Assembly (NCBI GenBank): GCA_043228905.1
Contig: JBHGNT010000006.1
Coordinates: 8,618,001-8,682,000, forward strand
Direction of reading: 5' to 3'
DNA length: 64,000 nucleotides
Origin: Azolla caroliniana
Lineage: Eukaryota > Polypodiophyta
A program made the position numbers and the translations under genes. Under the pieces are notes generated by a model, which was not told the DNA's origin, ran no database searches, and saw only the letters and a list, made by a program, of their open reading frames with translations. Shown piece by piece: positions 24,461 through 36,100 of the stretch (position 1 is the stretch's first letter; each line of letters opens with the position of its first letter).

Positions 24461-24718
24461 GTGCATCCCCTTCTGATTCAGGTTCTCTCCCTCTTTCATC
24501 CTCCTTGTTCCAGCCTTCCTATGAACAGAATCGAGTCTGTTCCTTCTTATTTCCTGCGCTTTCTTCTTCTTCTTCTTCTCAGGTCTTTCTACATGCTCTC
24601 AACTCCTCCGCCGTCTTCTGTTCATCATCTAAATGGAGATCTCTTCCTTCCCCTGGGCATGTCCAGCCATAGCCATTTTCCTACATCCAGTGTCTGCATC
24701 AGTTTCTGTCTAGCACCA

Positions 24719-24753
24719 AAGGCTACGGCTATGGCTATGGCTATGGCTATGGC
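24719..24753. repeat. (GGCTAT)n hexanucleotide repeat
   Basis: Five to six GGCTAT units, the first reading GGCTAC. Confidence 0.95.
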
Positions 24754-24899
24754 AGCAACACAGAGGAATAATCCGAGCACATTACATGAATCCTTCCTGC
24801 TCTGCTCCTGCTCCTCCTCCTACCCGCCATGGACGAAATCCGTGGATAACAAAAACAAAACAAAAAAAAGACAGGTATTATACGTATGTATGTAATGTA

Positions 24900-25170
24900 T
24901 GTGTTCAACATAATCTGTTCCTGAAACAATAACTGACACGCCTTCGAAGGAAAGGAAGAACACCCGCCAAAAACTAAATCTCTATAAACTACTCTATCTA
25001 CTAACTCTCTAAACTTAACGAAACTCTTAATAAATAAACTAAATCTCTAAACTAAACTAAGGACTTCAGCCTCTTTCTCACAAAAGCACCAATGGCATCT
25101 CAATCGCGCCCCAACAGCCTGAGCCTAGCACCACCAGAAGCCAACCCATTCTGGATTAAGCCAACCCCCA
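24900..25170. other. intergenic, low-complexity CTAAA-rich
   Basis: Repeated CTAAATCTCTAAACT-like words (24970-25065); no gene seen. Confidence 0.5.
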
Positions 25171-25174
25171 CCCC

Positions 25175-25735
25175 CAATTGTCGTGTAATAAATATTTCAC
25201 GTGCGTTGTGTTGCCAGGAAGCTACACGCGCAGCGTGTGAAACGTGAGCGGGACCACCCGGGACTTGAACCAGAGAGGAATGGGTTACGTATTTTGATTG
25301 TCGTAGTTTCCGGAGGGTTTCTTCTCGATGAAGCCCCCCCACACCCCCGAAACTCCAATTGCCCCGTAACATTTCTCGTGCGTCGCAACGAAGCTACGCA
25401 CAAGCGTGTGAAACATGTGCGAGACCACTGGGGACTTTACCAAAGAGGAATGGCTTACGTATTCCGATTGTCCTGTTGGAGACTTCGAACTACTTGTCGA
25501 TATTTGTCTTAGTTTTTGGAGGGTTTCTTCTCAATGAAGCACCCCCCCCCCCCCAATTGTCTCGTAACATTTCACGTGCGTTGCCACGAAACTACGTGCA
25601 AGCGTGTGAAACGTGAGCGGGACCACCGGGGACTTGAATCAGAGAGGAATGGATTACGTATTCCAATTGTCATGTTGGAGCCTTCAGACTACCCGTCGAT
25701 ATTTGGCGTAGGGCTTCTCCTTAATGGTTTTTGAA
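25175..25735 (+). repeat. minisatellite: three imperfect copies, period about 180-200 bp
   Basis: Copies start at CAATTG/CAATTGC (about 25175, 25355 and 25554). Each carries the same series: ATTTCACGTGCGTTG, AAGCGTGTGAAACGTGAGCG, GGGACTTGAACCAGAGAGG, TTACGTATT and GGGTTTCTTCTC, ending in a C-rich run. Overlapping plus-strand frames here follow from the repetition and are not genes. Confidence 0.85.
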
Positions 25736-25848
25736 TCATATGTGAATATTTATTTCTATGAGAAGTTAAATATTAAATAGTAGTTACCTTATTGATGAAT
25801 ATAATGCTTTTAACTCTATAGGTGTAAGGTTCAAGTCTTGCCTTAAAT

Positions 25849-25992
25849 AATTACATTTGTTTGACATATAAGGTTTGCACACACTCATATTTATTCACTA
25901 TTTGGATGATGGAACATGAGAATTACATTTGTTTGACATATAAGGTTTGCACACACTCATATTTATTCACTATCTGGATGATGGAACATGAG
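25849..25992 (+). repeat. two tandem copies of a 72-bp unit
   Basis: 25849-25920 and 25921-25992 are identical except for one base (TTTGG against TCTGG). The unit starts AATTACATTTGTTTGAC. It is a recent slippage or unequal-exchange duplication. Confidence 0.95.
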
Positions 25993-27130
25993 AAGGCTTG
26001 AGATGAGGAGAATGTTCAAGGTGGAGAAAAAGCTTGGACAAGGAGAATGTTGGGAGGAAGAGAAGGCTCCAACTTCTCACCCAATGGTCGAAATCATGTT
26101 CGGAAAGACCCGACACGAACTTCGTGATGAACTCTTTCCATCTGCAGTGTGCATTTTACAAATCAATAATTCGAGGAGTCATCTTTTTGCAAATGTAGCT
26201 CCAAATCGTGTATCTCCGACTTTAAACTCCAAATCACAACCCAAAAAAATTGTCACGATCCTTAATAATAACTAGTAGCACTAGATAATGAATTTATCTT
26301 GATCCACATATGCAATGAGATTATTTGTTGCAACTTACAATAGATTACAAAATTTAACTTCATTTGGGTATCAAAAAGCAAAATACATCAAATGATTAAT
26401 ATGATCCATATATAATGAGATTATCTCAACCCATTACATGGAGTGGCTTACAAGGGGTAGATGGATAAAGAAGTTAGGGATGTACTTGTAGGATTGGTGA
26501 TAGAGCTTCGATGGGATATCCTCAAGTTTTGTTTAGAGGATCAATGAAACAACTTCCTTGCCTATTGTCATCGGTGGTCTCTTACACCCTCTTGATTCAC
26601 TACTCCATGCTCTTTCCAAATTTCAGGAACACCTCCACCTTGATCCAAAAGTTTACCCCTAAGATGAGCTCTCCTCTCCCATTTATAGATTTTAAGAGCC
26701 CTCTTACCAAATAGTGAGCTTCTTTTCGTTGCACTTGACCTTAAGACTCGACTAGTGCAAAAAGTTACATCATTTTTCGTTTTTATCCACCTTATTGTTT
26801 ACTATAAGATAGCAATCAACCTATCTCTCTTTATTGTACGAGGCGACCTTTCATTCATAGTGCAAGCTCTTTGTTGATGGAACTAAGTATTTCGTTCTTT
26901 TCATACATTTGCATTGCCCTTCAATCTTTTATATACCTTTAAATTAAACTTGTTTCCTCATGTGCATGCCTCACATAACGACGATGTACATGTAAAAGTC
27001 AAGTGGGACCACACGGAACCTAAACCATAGAAGATGGCTTTGTCAATGAAGTATGTGTGCGTACATGAATATTTATGTTCGTATGGGTGTGTACTTGTGT
27101 TCATGTGATTGTGCTTGTACATGTAATTAT
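25993..27130. other. intergenic, with copy B of a dispersed repeat at 26545-26815
   Basis: The 26545-26815 part aligns in block order with 15300-15675. The rest is AT-rich, including GT/TG-rich sequence near 27050-27130. No gene seen. Confidence 0.45.
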
Positions 27131-27363
27131 GTGTATATATATGTACATGTTTTTATTTAATTATGTAGATAATGTATAAACATGTGTATGTGTGTTATTT
27201 TGTCGAAGGAATATATGTAGATATGCTTATTTGTGTTTGAAAGTTCCATTTTAAAAGGGGCGCACATATATTTAGGATTTTAGAAAGTTTTCTTTTAATA
27301 TTTTATTTTATTTTTCCAAAAAAACTCCTTCCATTAGTTATAAAATTTTACAAATGAGACTAT
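27131..27363 (-). repeat. H1: LINE-B 3' flank, proximal copy of a segmental duplication
   Basis: It matches 44711-44977 almost base for base apart from a 39-bp insertion in the other copy. It continues after Gypsy-1 into 38991-39233, so Gypsy-1 split this copy. Confidence 0.9.
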
Positions 27364-27808
27364 TGTCAGGAACAGTACTAAGACAGAGAAGGACTTAGTA
27401 CTAAAAGAAGTATTAGTACTAGGGAGGTGAAGAACTCTCGAGAGAAGGAAAGAGTGAGTGAGAGGGAGGGAGAGAGAGAGAGACAGAGAGAGAGAGAGAG
27501 TGAGTGAGTGAGTGATGATAAGAAAAGATATATATTATGTGAAGAAAATGTACAGTAACTAGGAGGCTTAAGACTGGCGTTGAACCGATTTGGTTCGAAA
27601 TAATGCCTTGTGCCTCCTTTTATAGTGTTCTAAGGAATACTCCTGAAGTTTCTAGAATGTTCCAGAGAAATCTGGAATATACATCAATTTTCTATAATAA
27701 AACATAAATGAAAATAATATTTTACGTATTACAATGTATAATCTAATGGTCAAGAGCTCGACCCATGTAGCATAAGGTCATGGGTTCGAGTCTTGTCATA
27801 TCATGACA
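27364..27808 (-). repeat. Gypsy-1 3' LTR
   Basis: 445 bp, TGTCA...TGACA. It differs from the partner at 38561-38990 mainly in the length of a GA-rich microsatellite. In element orientation the LTR opens with a tRNA-like stretch lying antisense (27736-27796). A purine tract, AAAGGGGGGAT read from the minus strand, abuts it at 27811-27822. Confidence 0.92.
27736..27796 (+). other. tRNA-like (Pol III A/B-box-like) module inside the Gypsy-1 LTR
   Basis: On the plus strand the stretch reads AATCTAATGGTCAAGAGC and then, about 25 bp on, CATGGGTTCGAGTC. The second part fits a B box (GGTTCGANTC) and the first loosely fits an A box. The same module is in the LTRs at 38917-38978 and 63077-63138 (B box degraded to GGTTTGAGTC). 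It is antisense to the element. No complete tRNA cloverleaf is claimed. Confidence 0.45.
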
Positions 27809-30800
27809 CTATCCCCCCTTTAAAACGATGAGTGTAACGAGTCGTTTTGGATTGAGGACCCGGTTTGTCTGGATATTGACGATGGAAGTCTTCAAGAAGA
27901 GCACAAGCATTGGTGACATTCTCTATCGGTTCCCAAGTACGCTCGCTGGGACTATATCCTAGCCAATCGACTAGATAGTAGAGCTTGTTGCGAACAAACT
28001 TGGAATCAAGGATGGCGGCAACCTCGTACTCAGGTCCATCTTCAAGCTTGATCGGGGGTGGAGGCTATGTAATACAGCTTGGGATGGTGCTCTCTTGATA
28101 GGGTTCGAGGAGAGAACTATGAAACACCGGATGTATCCGAAGTTGTGGAGGTAGATCAAGACGAAAAGCGACATCATTAATCTTTCCTATAATACGGAAA
28201 GGACCTAATCGCCGATAATCCAACTTCTCGCATGGGCGAGTAGTCTTGATGTGTCGTCGGAGTAGCCATACATCCGCATAAACCTTGTGTGTTTGTTGAG
28301 CTTGTTGGAGATGAGTAGACAAATCCGCTTGTATCTTGCGTAACCTCTCCAAACGATCCTCTGCGCAAGGATTTGTGGACACCTCTGGGGTTTCAAGTAC
28401 ACACCACCGGGGGTGACATCCCGTATAAGCATAAAATGGTGTAACTTTCGTGGATGCGTGGATAGAGTTGTTATAGGCAAATTCGGCGAAGTGGAGAATA
28501 TCTGCCCAGTCATCCTGATGATAGCTGAGAAAGCACCGCAAATACTGCTCCAACGTTTGATTGGTTCGTTCGGCTTGGCCGTCGGTTTGTGGGTGGTAGC
28601 CGGAGGAGAGGTTACAACTGACCTTGAGCATGTTAAAAAGGTGCTTCCAGAATTTTGACACGAACTGGGGTCCACGGTCGCTGATGATACTATCGGGAAG
28701 TCCATGATGCCGACATACTTCACGCATGACAATTTCGGCAGTGTCTTCACTGGAGATCTCCTTAGTACATGGCAAGAAATGAGCCATCTTCGTATATCGA
28801 TCGACTACCGTTAGAATCGCATTGAACCCCTTAGAGACTGGAAGATCTGTGATGAAGTCTAGAGCAATGGACTGCCACGGCTTGCTTGGAATTGGTAATG
28901 GTTCTAATAAACCATATGGATGATGCCTTGGCATTTTTGCTCTGCAACATGTATCACAAGTCCAAACAAAATCCTCGACAAATTGTCGCATATAGGGCCA
29001 CCAGAATGATCGTTGTACTAAATGTAGTGTTTTAGTACTACCAAAATGCCCAGCTGTATATGTGTCATGACAGTTTTGTACTACTTGAAGGCGGCAAGAA
29101 CCATTAGGAACATACAAAAGTTCTTTAAAGAAGAGTAATCCATCATGGTATTTCAATTGCCGATAGTCCATACCTGGTGGTTGCGACTGTGAACACGACG
29201 CTCGAGAGGGATCAATTTGTGCTAGTATAGCTTGGGCGAACGCATCTGTCTTCAAGTCTTCGCGTATGGTATCGATAACGCGGGAATCTATGGGCATGTC
29301 AAAGATCTGTGTTGCTTGTAGTCGTGCCGGTCCCAAGATGACTTGTTTTTGGTTATCGGAAGCTGGCTCGCCGAGACGGGGTGCTAGATACGAACACCGT
29401 GATAATGCATCTGCCTTCCCTTGGTGCTTCCCCGGACGATATGTAATTTTGAAGTCGAAACGCGTGAGGAAGTGGGCCCACCGAGCTTGACGTCGATTCA
29501 ACACACGAGCATCCTGAAAGTAGGCAAGGTTCTTGTGGTCACTAAATACGGTGACTGGATGAGAGGATCCCTCCAGAAAATGCCTCCATTGCATAAAAGA
29601 ATCCACTATTGCCAATAGCTCCTTATCATGAATTTCGTAGTTGATTCCGGTGGTGTCAAACTTGCGTGAGTGAAAGGATGTAGCTTCTCATCATTCCCCT
29701 GTTGTGACAGAATGCTACCCAATGCAAAATCCGATGCGTCAGCTTCGATAATGAATGGTTTTTCCGGATCGACATGAGCTAGAATTGGAGCCGAGGTAAA
29801 TGCCTTTTTAAGACTCTCGAAATCCACATCCGTTTCTTCAGACCAGATGAACGGTTGTCCCTTCCTGGTAAGTTATGTGAGAGGTAGAACGATCTTTGAG
29901 TAATCTTGTATGAACTTCCGGTAAAAATTGGCAAAGCCTAGGAAGCATTGCACATCTCGCACCGAACGTGGAGTCTGCCATTCTACCACCGTTTTAATCT
30001 TAGCTGGGTCCATGGAGATGCCTTCTGATGAAATGATGTAGCCGAGAAATTCCACTTGGTTGCATCCGAAACTACATTTTTCCAGCTTTGCATACAGACC
30101 ATGTTCTCGAAGTCGTTTTAGTACTAATAGTACATGAGAATCATGTTCTTCTTGGGTCTTTGAATAAACCAGTAGATCATCCAAATAGATGATCAAACAA
30201 TCATCCAAAAGATCTCGGAATATATCATTAGCCATGTGCTGGAAGATTGTCGGTGCATTAGTGAGGCCGAACGGCATGACCGTATACTCGAAGTGCCCAT
30301 ATCTGGTGCGAAACGCGGTCTTCCATTCGTCTCCTGGTCGGATCCGTACGAGGTTATATGCTCCCCGTAAGTCAATCTTCGTGAAGAACCTGGCACCATT
30401 GATCCGTTCTAAAAGACTTGAGATAAGGGGAAGAGCATACCTATTCCTGATTGTAACCTTATTCAGGCCACGGTAATCTACAACGAGACGAAGCGATCCA
30501 TCCTTTTTCTTGACGAAGAAAATGGGCGCGCCCACTGGAGATTTCGAATGCCGGATGAAACCATTTTCCAAATTCTCCTCTATATAGGCCCGAAGGACTT
30601 CCAGCTTGGTTGGTGACAAATTGTAGATCGGTCCCCATGGCGGCTCTTTTCCCGGTTGTAAATCGATGGGGCAATCGTACGGTCGATGATGAGGAAGTGT
30701 GTTGGCTTGTACTTTATCGAACACATCGGCGTAATGACGATACTTCTCGGGAAGTTGAACGGTGGATTCTTCTTTAGTGGTGCTGGAGGGGTTTACTGAT

Positions 30801-30868
30801 ATTGCAAAGAGGAACATTTCCTCCTTGTGCCCTTCTTTACGCAACTGACGTAGCGAAATGGTTGCCAT
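27800..30868 (-). pseudogene. Gypsy-1 pol remnant (RT, RNase H, integrase, chromodomain)
   Basis: RT at 29873-30868 keeps PIDLQPGKEPPWGP, VDYRGLNKVTIRNRYALP, TKIDLRGAYNLVRI and the intact catalytic box IYLDDLLVYS. RNase H follows at 29606-29827 (IIEADASDFALGSILSQ) after a TAA at 29873-29875. A frameshift near 29670 leads into 28065-29615. That block holds integrase: an HHCC zinc finger ending CDTCCRAK, then ALDFITDLP, IISDRGPQFVSKFW and YHPQTDGQAERTNQTLEQ. A TAG at 28065-28067 interrupts the frame. Beyond it the same frame carries a chromodomain (about 27850-28020; YEVAAILDSK, YYLVDWLGYS, RTWEPIENV), which in chromoviruses targets integration to modified histones. Confidence 0.9.
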
Positions 30869-31042
30869 CTTTTGAGTTGACCCTTGGGTTTGTCGACACC
30901 GGATTTCTCTTGTTCTTCAATCTATGTCTGGGTTATGTAACTCGAACCACAGTAATCCTAAAACTATGGGATGTTCTGGGATACTAATAATATTAAATGA
31001 TACTACACATGCTAAGTTATCTAGGACAATATTAATGGACTC

Positions 31043-31312
31043 TTACTCTTCTATGATATTTCCGGAAGCAATGGGACGTCCATCAATGACTACTACAGAG
31101 GCTGGACACTGGAGTTTTCTTAGGGATATCTTATGAGCTTGAGCAAATTTCTTATCCATAAAGCAAGAGTTAGCTCCGGAATCTAGGAGTGCTAGGACAT
31201 GTACTGGAGGGGTACTTTTAGTACTAACTATTACTTGGGCTACGAACACATCACTAACTTGCTTAGAGGGAATGGAACCACTAATGGGCTGCACAGATCT
31301 AGGGCTGTCCAA
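31043..31312 (-). pseudogene. Gypsy-1 aspartic protease fragment
   Basis: Residues near the middle read LALLDSGANSCFMD, the retroviral-type aspartic protease active-site motif D-S-G. Stops on both sides separate it from gag (ending at 31339) and from RT. It lies in the usual place between gag and RT. Confidence 0.8.
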
Positions 31313-32061
31313 CCAAACAGCTCCTATTTTGGCTGGACTTAGTCGTTTAACTCTTCTTCTAACTGACTAAGGACATCAAATTTGTTCGCTAGATCTGGGC
31401 TATTAGTACTATTAGGACTATCAGATATCCCTACTGAAATAGGCTCAGGTTTAGTACAATTAGAACTAACGACTATTTGGTTTACCTGTCTTCTTGGCCT
31501 ATGGGGGCAATTTATTGCAATATGTCCTGGTCCACCGCAGTAAAGACATAGTCGATTTGTACGGCGTCGTTGCTTTTCTTCTTTGGATAATGGCCCTCGA
31601 CGACGTGTAGTGTCAATCTCCATCGGAGTCGGAGTATTCGCTGGAGGCACATTATATGACTCCCTCGGAAAAGGTCTTGCTACCACTGAGGCGTAGGTGG
31701 GCTCTGATCTTGCCCTCGGCATCTGTAGCTGTCGTTCCGAACGTCGCTCAAAGAGGCGGTTGTCACATCTCACCGCGCGACTGATTGCTTCTGTTAAGGA
31801 CTTTGGCTCTTCGGGGAAGGTCAAGAGTAAATCCTTGACATCATTGTGTAAACCATAACGGAATTGCTCCATCAACGCTTGATCATCCCAAGGGATATCG
31901 GCGGCGAGTAGGCGAAAATCTGCAGCGTATGCGGAGGCTGGACGGTCACCTTGGCGTAATCGCCGAATTTTGTTGATTGCGGTCCTGATGCTGTCAGTAT
32001 CTCTGAAACATGCTTTAAACTCACCTAGAAACTCTTCAAAATTGTTGAGTAACGGAGATTC

Positions 32062-32381
32062 CTTTTCTAATAGTGGAGCGAACCATGCCAACGCTGAGCC
32101 ACTTAACAAAGTGCCTACTAAACCCACTCGTGATGCATCGGTGGGATACCGGGAAGGATGCATTTGAATAACTAATTGTACCTGGTTAAGGAACCCTCTA
32201 AACTGCGATCGCGTTCCATCGAACTTCGTGGGAAGGCCAATCTTGGGTTCTTTATGAATCCCTTGTGTTCCGGGCCCTTGTTGTTGCATCGCTACGATGG
32301 TTGCTTCGAGTTGTTGCACGCGTAACGCAAGTTCCCCATGATGTTGTTGCGTTTGCTGCTTTTCTAAGGAGATTTGCTGAA
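32062..32381 (-). repeat. 320-bp gag duplication, copy flanking the Copia-1 3' LTR
   Basis: It matches 38058-38377 with one substitution noticed (T32177 against C38173, Gln/Arg in gag). Confidence 0.93.
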
Positions 32382-32705
32382 AAACCTTTCGCCTCTCGGC
32401 CACAACCGAGACAACATGGATCAATGCAGCAGAAAATGGGAAAAAGACACAGAGAGACGAATACACAGGGTATAACGTGGAAAACCCTAAACGGGAAAAA
32501 CCACGGGAGTGCACGACTCCAACTATCACTATACACTGGAATATACAATGGCGAGCTGCAAGGCGACGACCTTGAGCTCGCTGTCCTCGCCACAGGCGGC
32601 GGTATTACACAGAGGCGTCGACCTCTTCGTTTCTATCTCTCTCTCTCGGCTGCTCTCACTTCTCATGAAAAATAAGCAACAACATTATAACTGTTTGCCC
32701 TAAGT

Positions 32706-32716
32706 CATATTTATAC
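32706..32716 (-). promoter_or_regulatory. Copia-1 LTR TATA box
   Basis: TATAAATATG on the element strand, between the palindrome array and the CT-rich leader. The equivalent lies at about 37613-37623 in the 5' LTR, which would drive the genomic RNA. Confidence 0.6.
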
Positions 32717-32844
32717 ATATATGACTTTCGGGATATTTACAAATATAGCCTCAAGGGCTCTTAGCAAACATATTCACAAATATGTCCCTGCATCCGGATC
32801 TCTCTCCGGGTACATTCGTCATCCGGCTCCGTAGCCGGGGTCTT

Positions 32845-33068
32845 CATCATCCGGATCCGTATCCGGGTACTCTTCATCCGGCTTCATGCCGGGTACTCTT
32901 CATCATCCGGATCCGTATCCGGGTACTCTTCATCCGGCTTCATGCCGGGTACTCTTCATCATCCGGATCCGTATCCGGGTACTCTTCATCCGGCTTCATG
33001 CCGGGTACTCTTCATCATCCGGATCCGCATCCGGGTACTCTTCATCCGGCTTCATGCCGGGTACTCTT
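32845..33068 (-). repeat. 56-bp minisatellite of short palindromes in Copia-1 U3
   Basis: Four head-to-tail 56-bp units start at 32845, 32901, 32957 and 33013, followed by a diverged partial unit. Each has two palindromes, CCGGAT-CCGT-ATCCGG and CCGGC-TTCAT-GCCGG, joined by GGTACTCTT. Related palindromes with different but still complementary arms flank the array. The same array recurs in the other LTR at about 37752-37975. It lies upstream of the TATA box. Confidence 0.92.
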
Positions 33069-33160
33069 CATCATCCGGTTCCGTAACCGCAACCGGGCTT
33101 GCCGTCATTCATCTCCGGACATCCCATCCGGAGGGACCGTAATCCCAACAAACTCCCCCT

Positions 33161-36100
33161 TCACTTCGGCATGGGATGTCTCTCTAATCCGATCCTCTTT
33201 CGGCATGCTTCCAGCTTGTCGGGTGTAAGTACCTTGGTCAGCATATCCGACCCGTTCTCGTCCGTGTGGATCTTCGTCAGCACGAACTCCTTGTCTTCTA
33301 TCCTTTCCCGGATCCAGTGGTATCTACGCTGGATGTGTTTCGTCCGGGAATGGTAGGCCGCGTTCTTCGCAAGGTGGATGACACTCTGACTGTCGCAGTA
33401 GAGTCGGTACTCCTCCTGTTGGATACCGAGCTCTCTAATGAAGTCCTTCATCCATATTATTTCCTTGCCGGCTTCAACAGCTGCCATGTACTCCGCCTCC
33501 GTGGTTGACAACGCAACCGTCTTCTGCAGCCTCGACTGCCACGAAACGGCTCCCCCTGCATAGGTCATCACATACCCTGATGTGGACCGGCTGGTATCTG
33601 CATCAGCCGACATATCCGAATCGGTGAAGCCGTCGAGTTGGGGCTTACCGGAGCCGAATCGGAGGCACACGTTTGCCGTGCCCTTCAGGTATCGGAGTAT
33701 CCACTTGACCGCGTTCCAATGCTCTTTGCCGGGATTGCTCATGTACCGGCTCACCACTCCGACTGCATATCCTATGTCCGGTCTCGTACACACCATGGCG
33801 TACATCAAGCTCCCGACGGCTGAGGCATATGACACTTTCATCATATCCTCCTTTTCAGCCTTTGTCTTGGGACTTTGCTTGCTGGACAACTTGCAGTTTG
33901 CCGGGAGGGTCGACCCGACCGGTCTTGCTTCCGACATGTTGAACCGGTGAAGCACCTTTGTCACGTACTTCTCCTGTGACAGCCACAACTGCTTCTTCTT
34001 CCGGTCCCGGATGATGTGCATCCCTAGTATTTGCCTCGCCGGACCCAAGTCCTTCATTGAGAAGGTTCGCTGAAGAGCCTTCTTCAGCATCCGTATCTTG
34101 ACCTGGTCCCGTCCGACGATCAACATGTCGTCCACGTACAGGAGGAGTATTAGAAAGTCTCCTCCCTCGAACTTCTTCACAAACACGCAGTGATCGGACT
34201 GCGTTTTGTGGTACCCTTCGTCGGTCATGAAAGAGTCGAACTTCCGGTACCATTGCCGGGGAGCCTGCTTCAGTCCGTAAAGGCTCTTCTTCAACCGGCA
34301 TACCAGGTGCTCCTTCCCTTTCTTCTCGAATCCTTCCGGTTGCTGCATGTATATCTCTTCTTCGAGGTCACCGTGAAGGAATGCCGTCTTCACGTCCATC
34401 TGTTCTACCTCGAGGTCCTTGCTTGCCGCTATGCTCAGCACCGTCCGGATGGAGGTCATCTTCACTACCGGGGCAAATATCTCGTCGAAGTCGACGCCCT
34501 TCTTCTGCTGGAACCCCTTCACCACGATCCTGGCTTTGTATCTCGGGGAGTTTCCGGCATCTCCCGGTTTCAGCTTGAACACCCACTTGTTTCGAAGTGC
34601 CCGCTTTCCTTTCGGCAACTCCACAAGTTCATATGTGTGGTTCTCATGCAGGGAATCCATCTCCTCCTGCATGGCACTTAACCACCTGCGGCTCTGGGTG
34701 TCGTGCTTTGCTTCTTCAAAGCTCTCCGGCTCCCCCTCGTCGGTTAGCAGCACGTGCTCTGGTTCCGGAAATCTCCGGGGGGCCCTTCTCTCTCTTAGAG
34801 GATATCTCCGTTCGGGAGCTTCGGTAACCGGTTCTTCCGATTCTTCTTCTTCATCCGAATTCATTTCGGGATCGGGGCCGGTTCCGGTATCATTTTCATC
34901 TTCTTCGGCCGGTTCTGTTTCTTCACCGTCTTCGGCCGGGTCTTCGAGTGTTAACCGGTCCCTTGCCGGTCGGGACTGCTCCTCGTAGAGTTTATCCTCA
35001 CCGGTCGACTTGGAGCTCTTCATCTTCTTCTCCGACTCCCAGTCGGCGAGCGTCTTGTCCTCCATGAAGATGATATCTCGACTCCTGAATATCTTCTTGT
35101 CGACCGGGTCCCATACTCGGTAGCCGAACTCGTCGTCACCGTAACCGAGGAATATGCATGGCCGGGTCTTTGGATCTAACTTTCCTCTCCGGTCCTTTGC
35201 CACATGCACATATGCGAGACACCCGAACACCTTCAGATGCCGGTAGGACACTTCCTTACCGGTCCACACTTTCTGCGGCGTGTCTCCGTCCAAAGGTACT
35301 GAGGGTGATCGGTTTATCACATATGTCGCCGTCGACATTGCCTCAGCCCAAAACCCCTTGGGTAATTTCGCATGCGCCAGCATACTCCGGACCCTCTCCA
35401 TTATGGTCCGGTTCATCCTCTCGGCCAGCCCGTTCAGTTCCGGCGTCTTCGGCACAGTAAACTCGAGTCGGATTCCCTTCGAGCGACAGTACTCCTGGAA
35501 CTGCCCCCGGTATTCCCCTCCGTTATCCGCTCGTATCGCTTTCAGCTTCTTGCCGGATTCCCTTTCCACTCTCGCGTGGAGTTCTTTGAAGACGCCCAAC
35601 ACTTGGTCCTTTGTCTTCAACGGCGCCGTCCACAGCTTCCGGCTGTGGTCATCAATGAATGTCACGAAGTACTGGGCTCTGCCATGTGACTTCGTTTCTA
35701 CTTGACACACGTCAGTGTGCACCAGCTCCAATGGTGCACTACGTCTCGTCGGTGGCCTTGAGTGGAAGGAGGTCCGGTTTTGCTTACCGGCCAGGCAGTC
35801 GGTGCACTTCTCCAGGTGCACATGCTTCACTGGAATAAGGTTGTCTTCTGCAAGCCTCTTCATCCCCTTCTCACTCATGTGGCACAGTCTCTTGTGCCAC
35901 AGCTCACCGGCAGTGTCGGCTGCCACATTCAACTCCTCCGGACATAGCCGGGAATTCATCAGGTACAGTGTGTTGATCTTCCGGGCCCGAGCCACTATCA
36001 GGCTCCCTTTGCTGAACTTCATGACACCGTTCCGGATGCTACCCGTGTAGCCTTCATCGTCTAGCCTCCCGGCCGAAATCAGGTTCAATCGAACCTCCGG

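Larger units (their letters stand above)
32382..33150 (-). repeat. Copia-1 3' LTR
   Basis: In element orientation it starts TGTTGGGATTACGG at 33150, next to a GAAGGGGGAGTT polypurine tract (33151-33162) that overlaps the gag-pol stop. It ends GGCGAAAGGTTT at 32382. The 5' LTR appears to run about 10 bases further (to GCGTCA, 37279), so this end is probably truncated. U3 contains the palindrome-rich minisatellite and the TATA box is at 32708-32715. Confidence 0.93.

Noticed and set aside
27736-27796. A functional tRNA gene
   Set aside because: The B box is good, but the A box is weak and no acceptor-stem pairing was seen. It is embedded in an LTR, so it is called tRNA-like only.
32845-33068. 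CRISPR-like array of direct repeats
   Set aside because: The 56-bp units are head-to-tail with no variable spacers, occur identically in both LTRs of a copia element, and lie in a plant genome.
32782-33228. 148-codon Ser/Pro-rich plus-strand frame (and its counterpart at 37689)
   Set aside because: It is an artefact of the LTR minisatellite, whose period lets several frames stay open.
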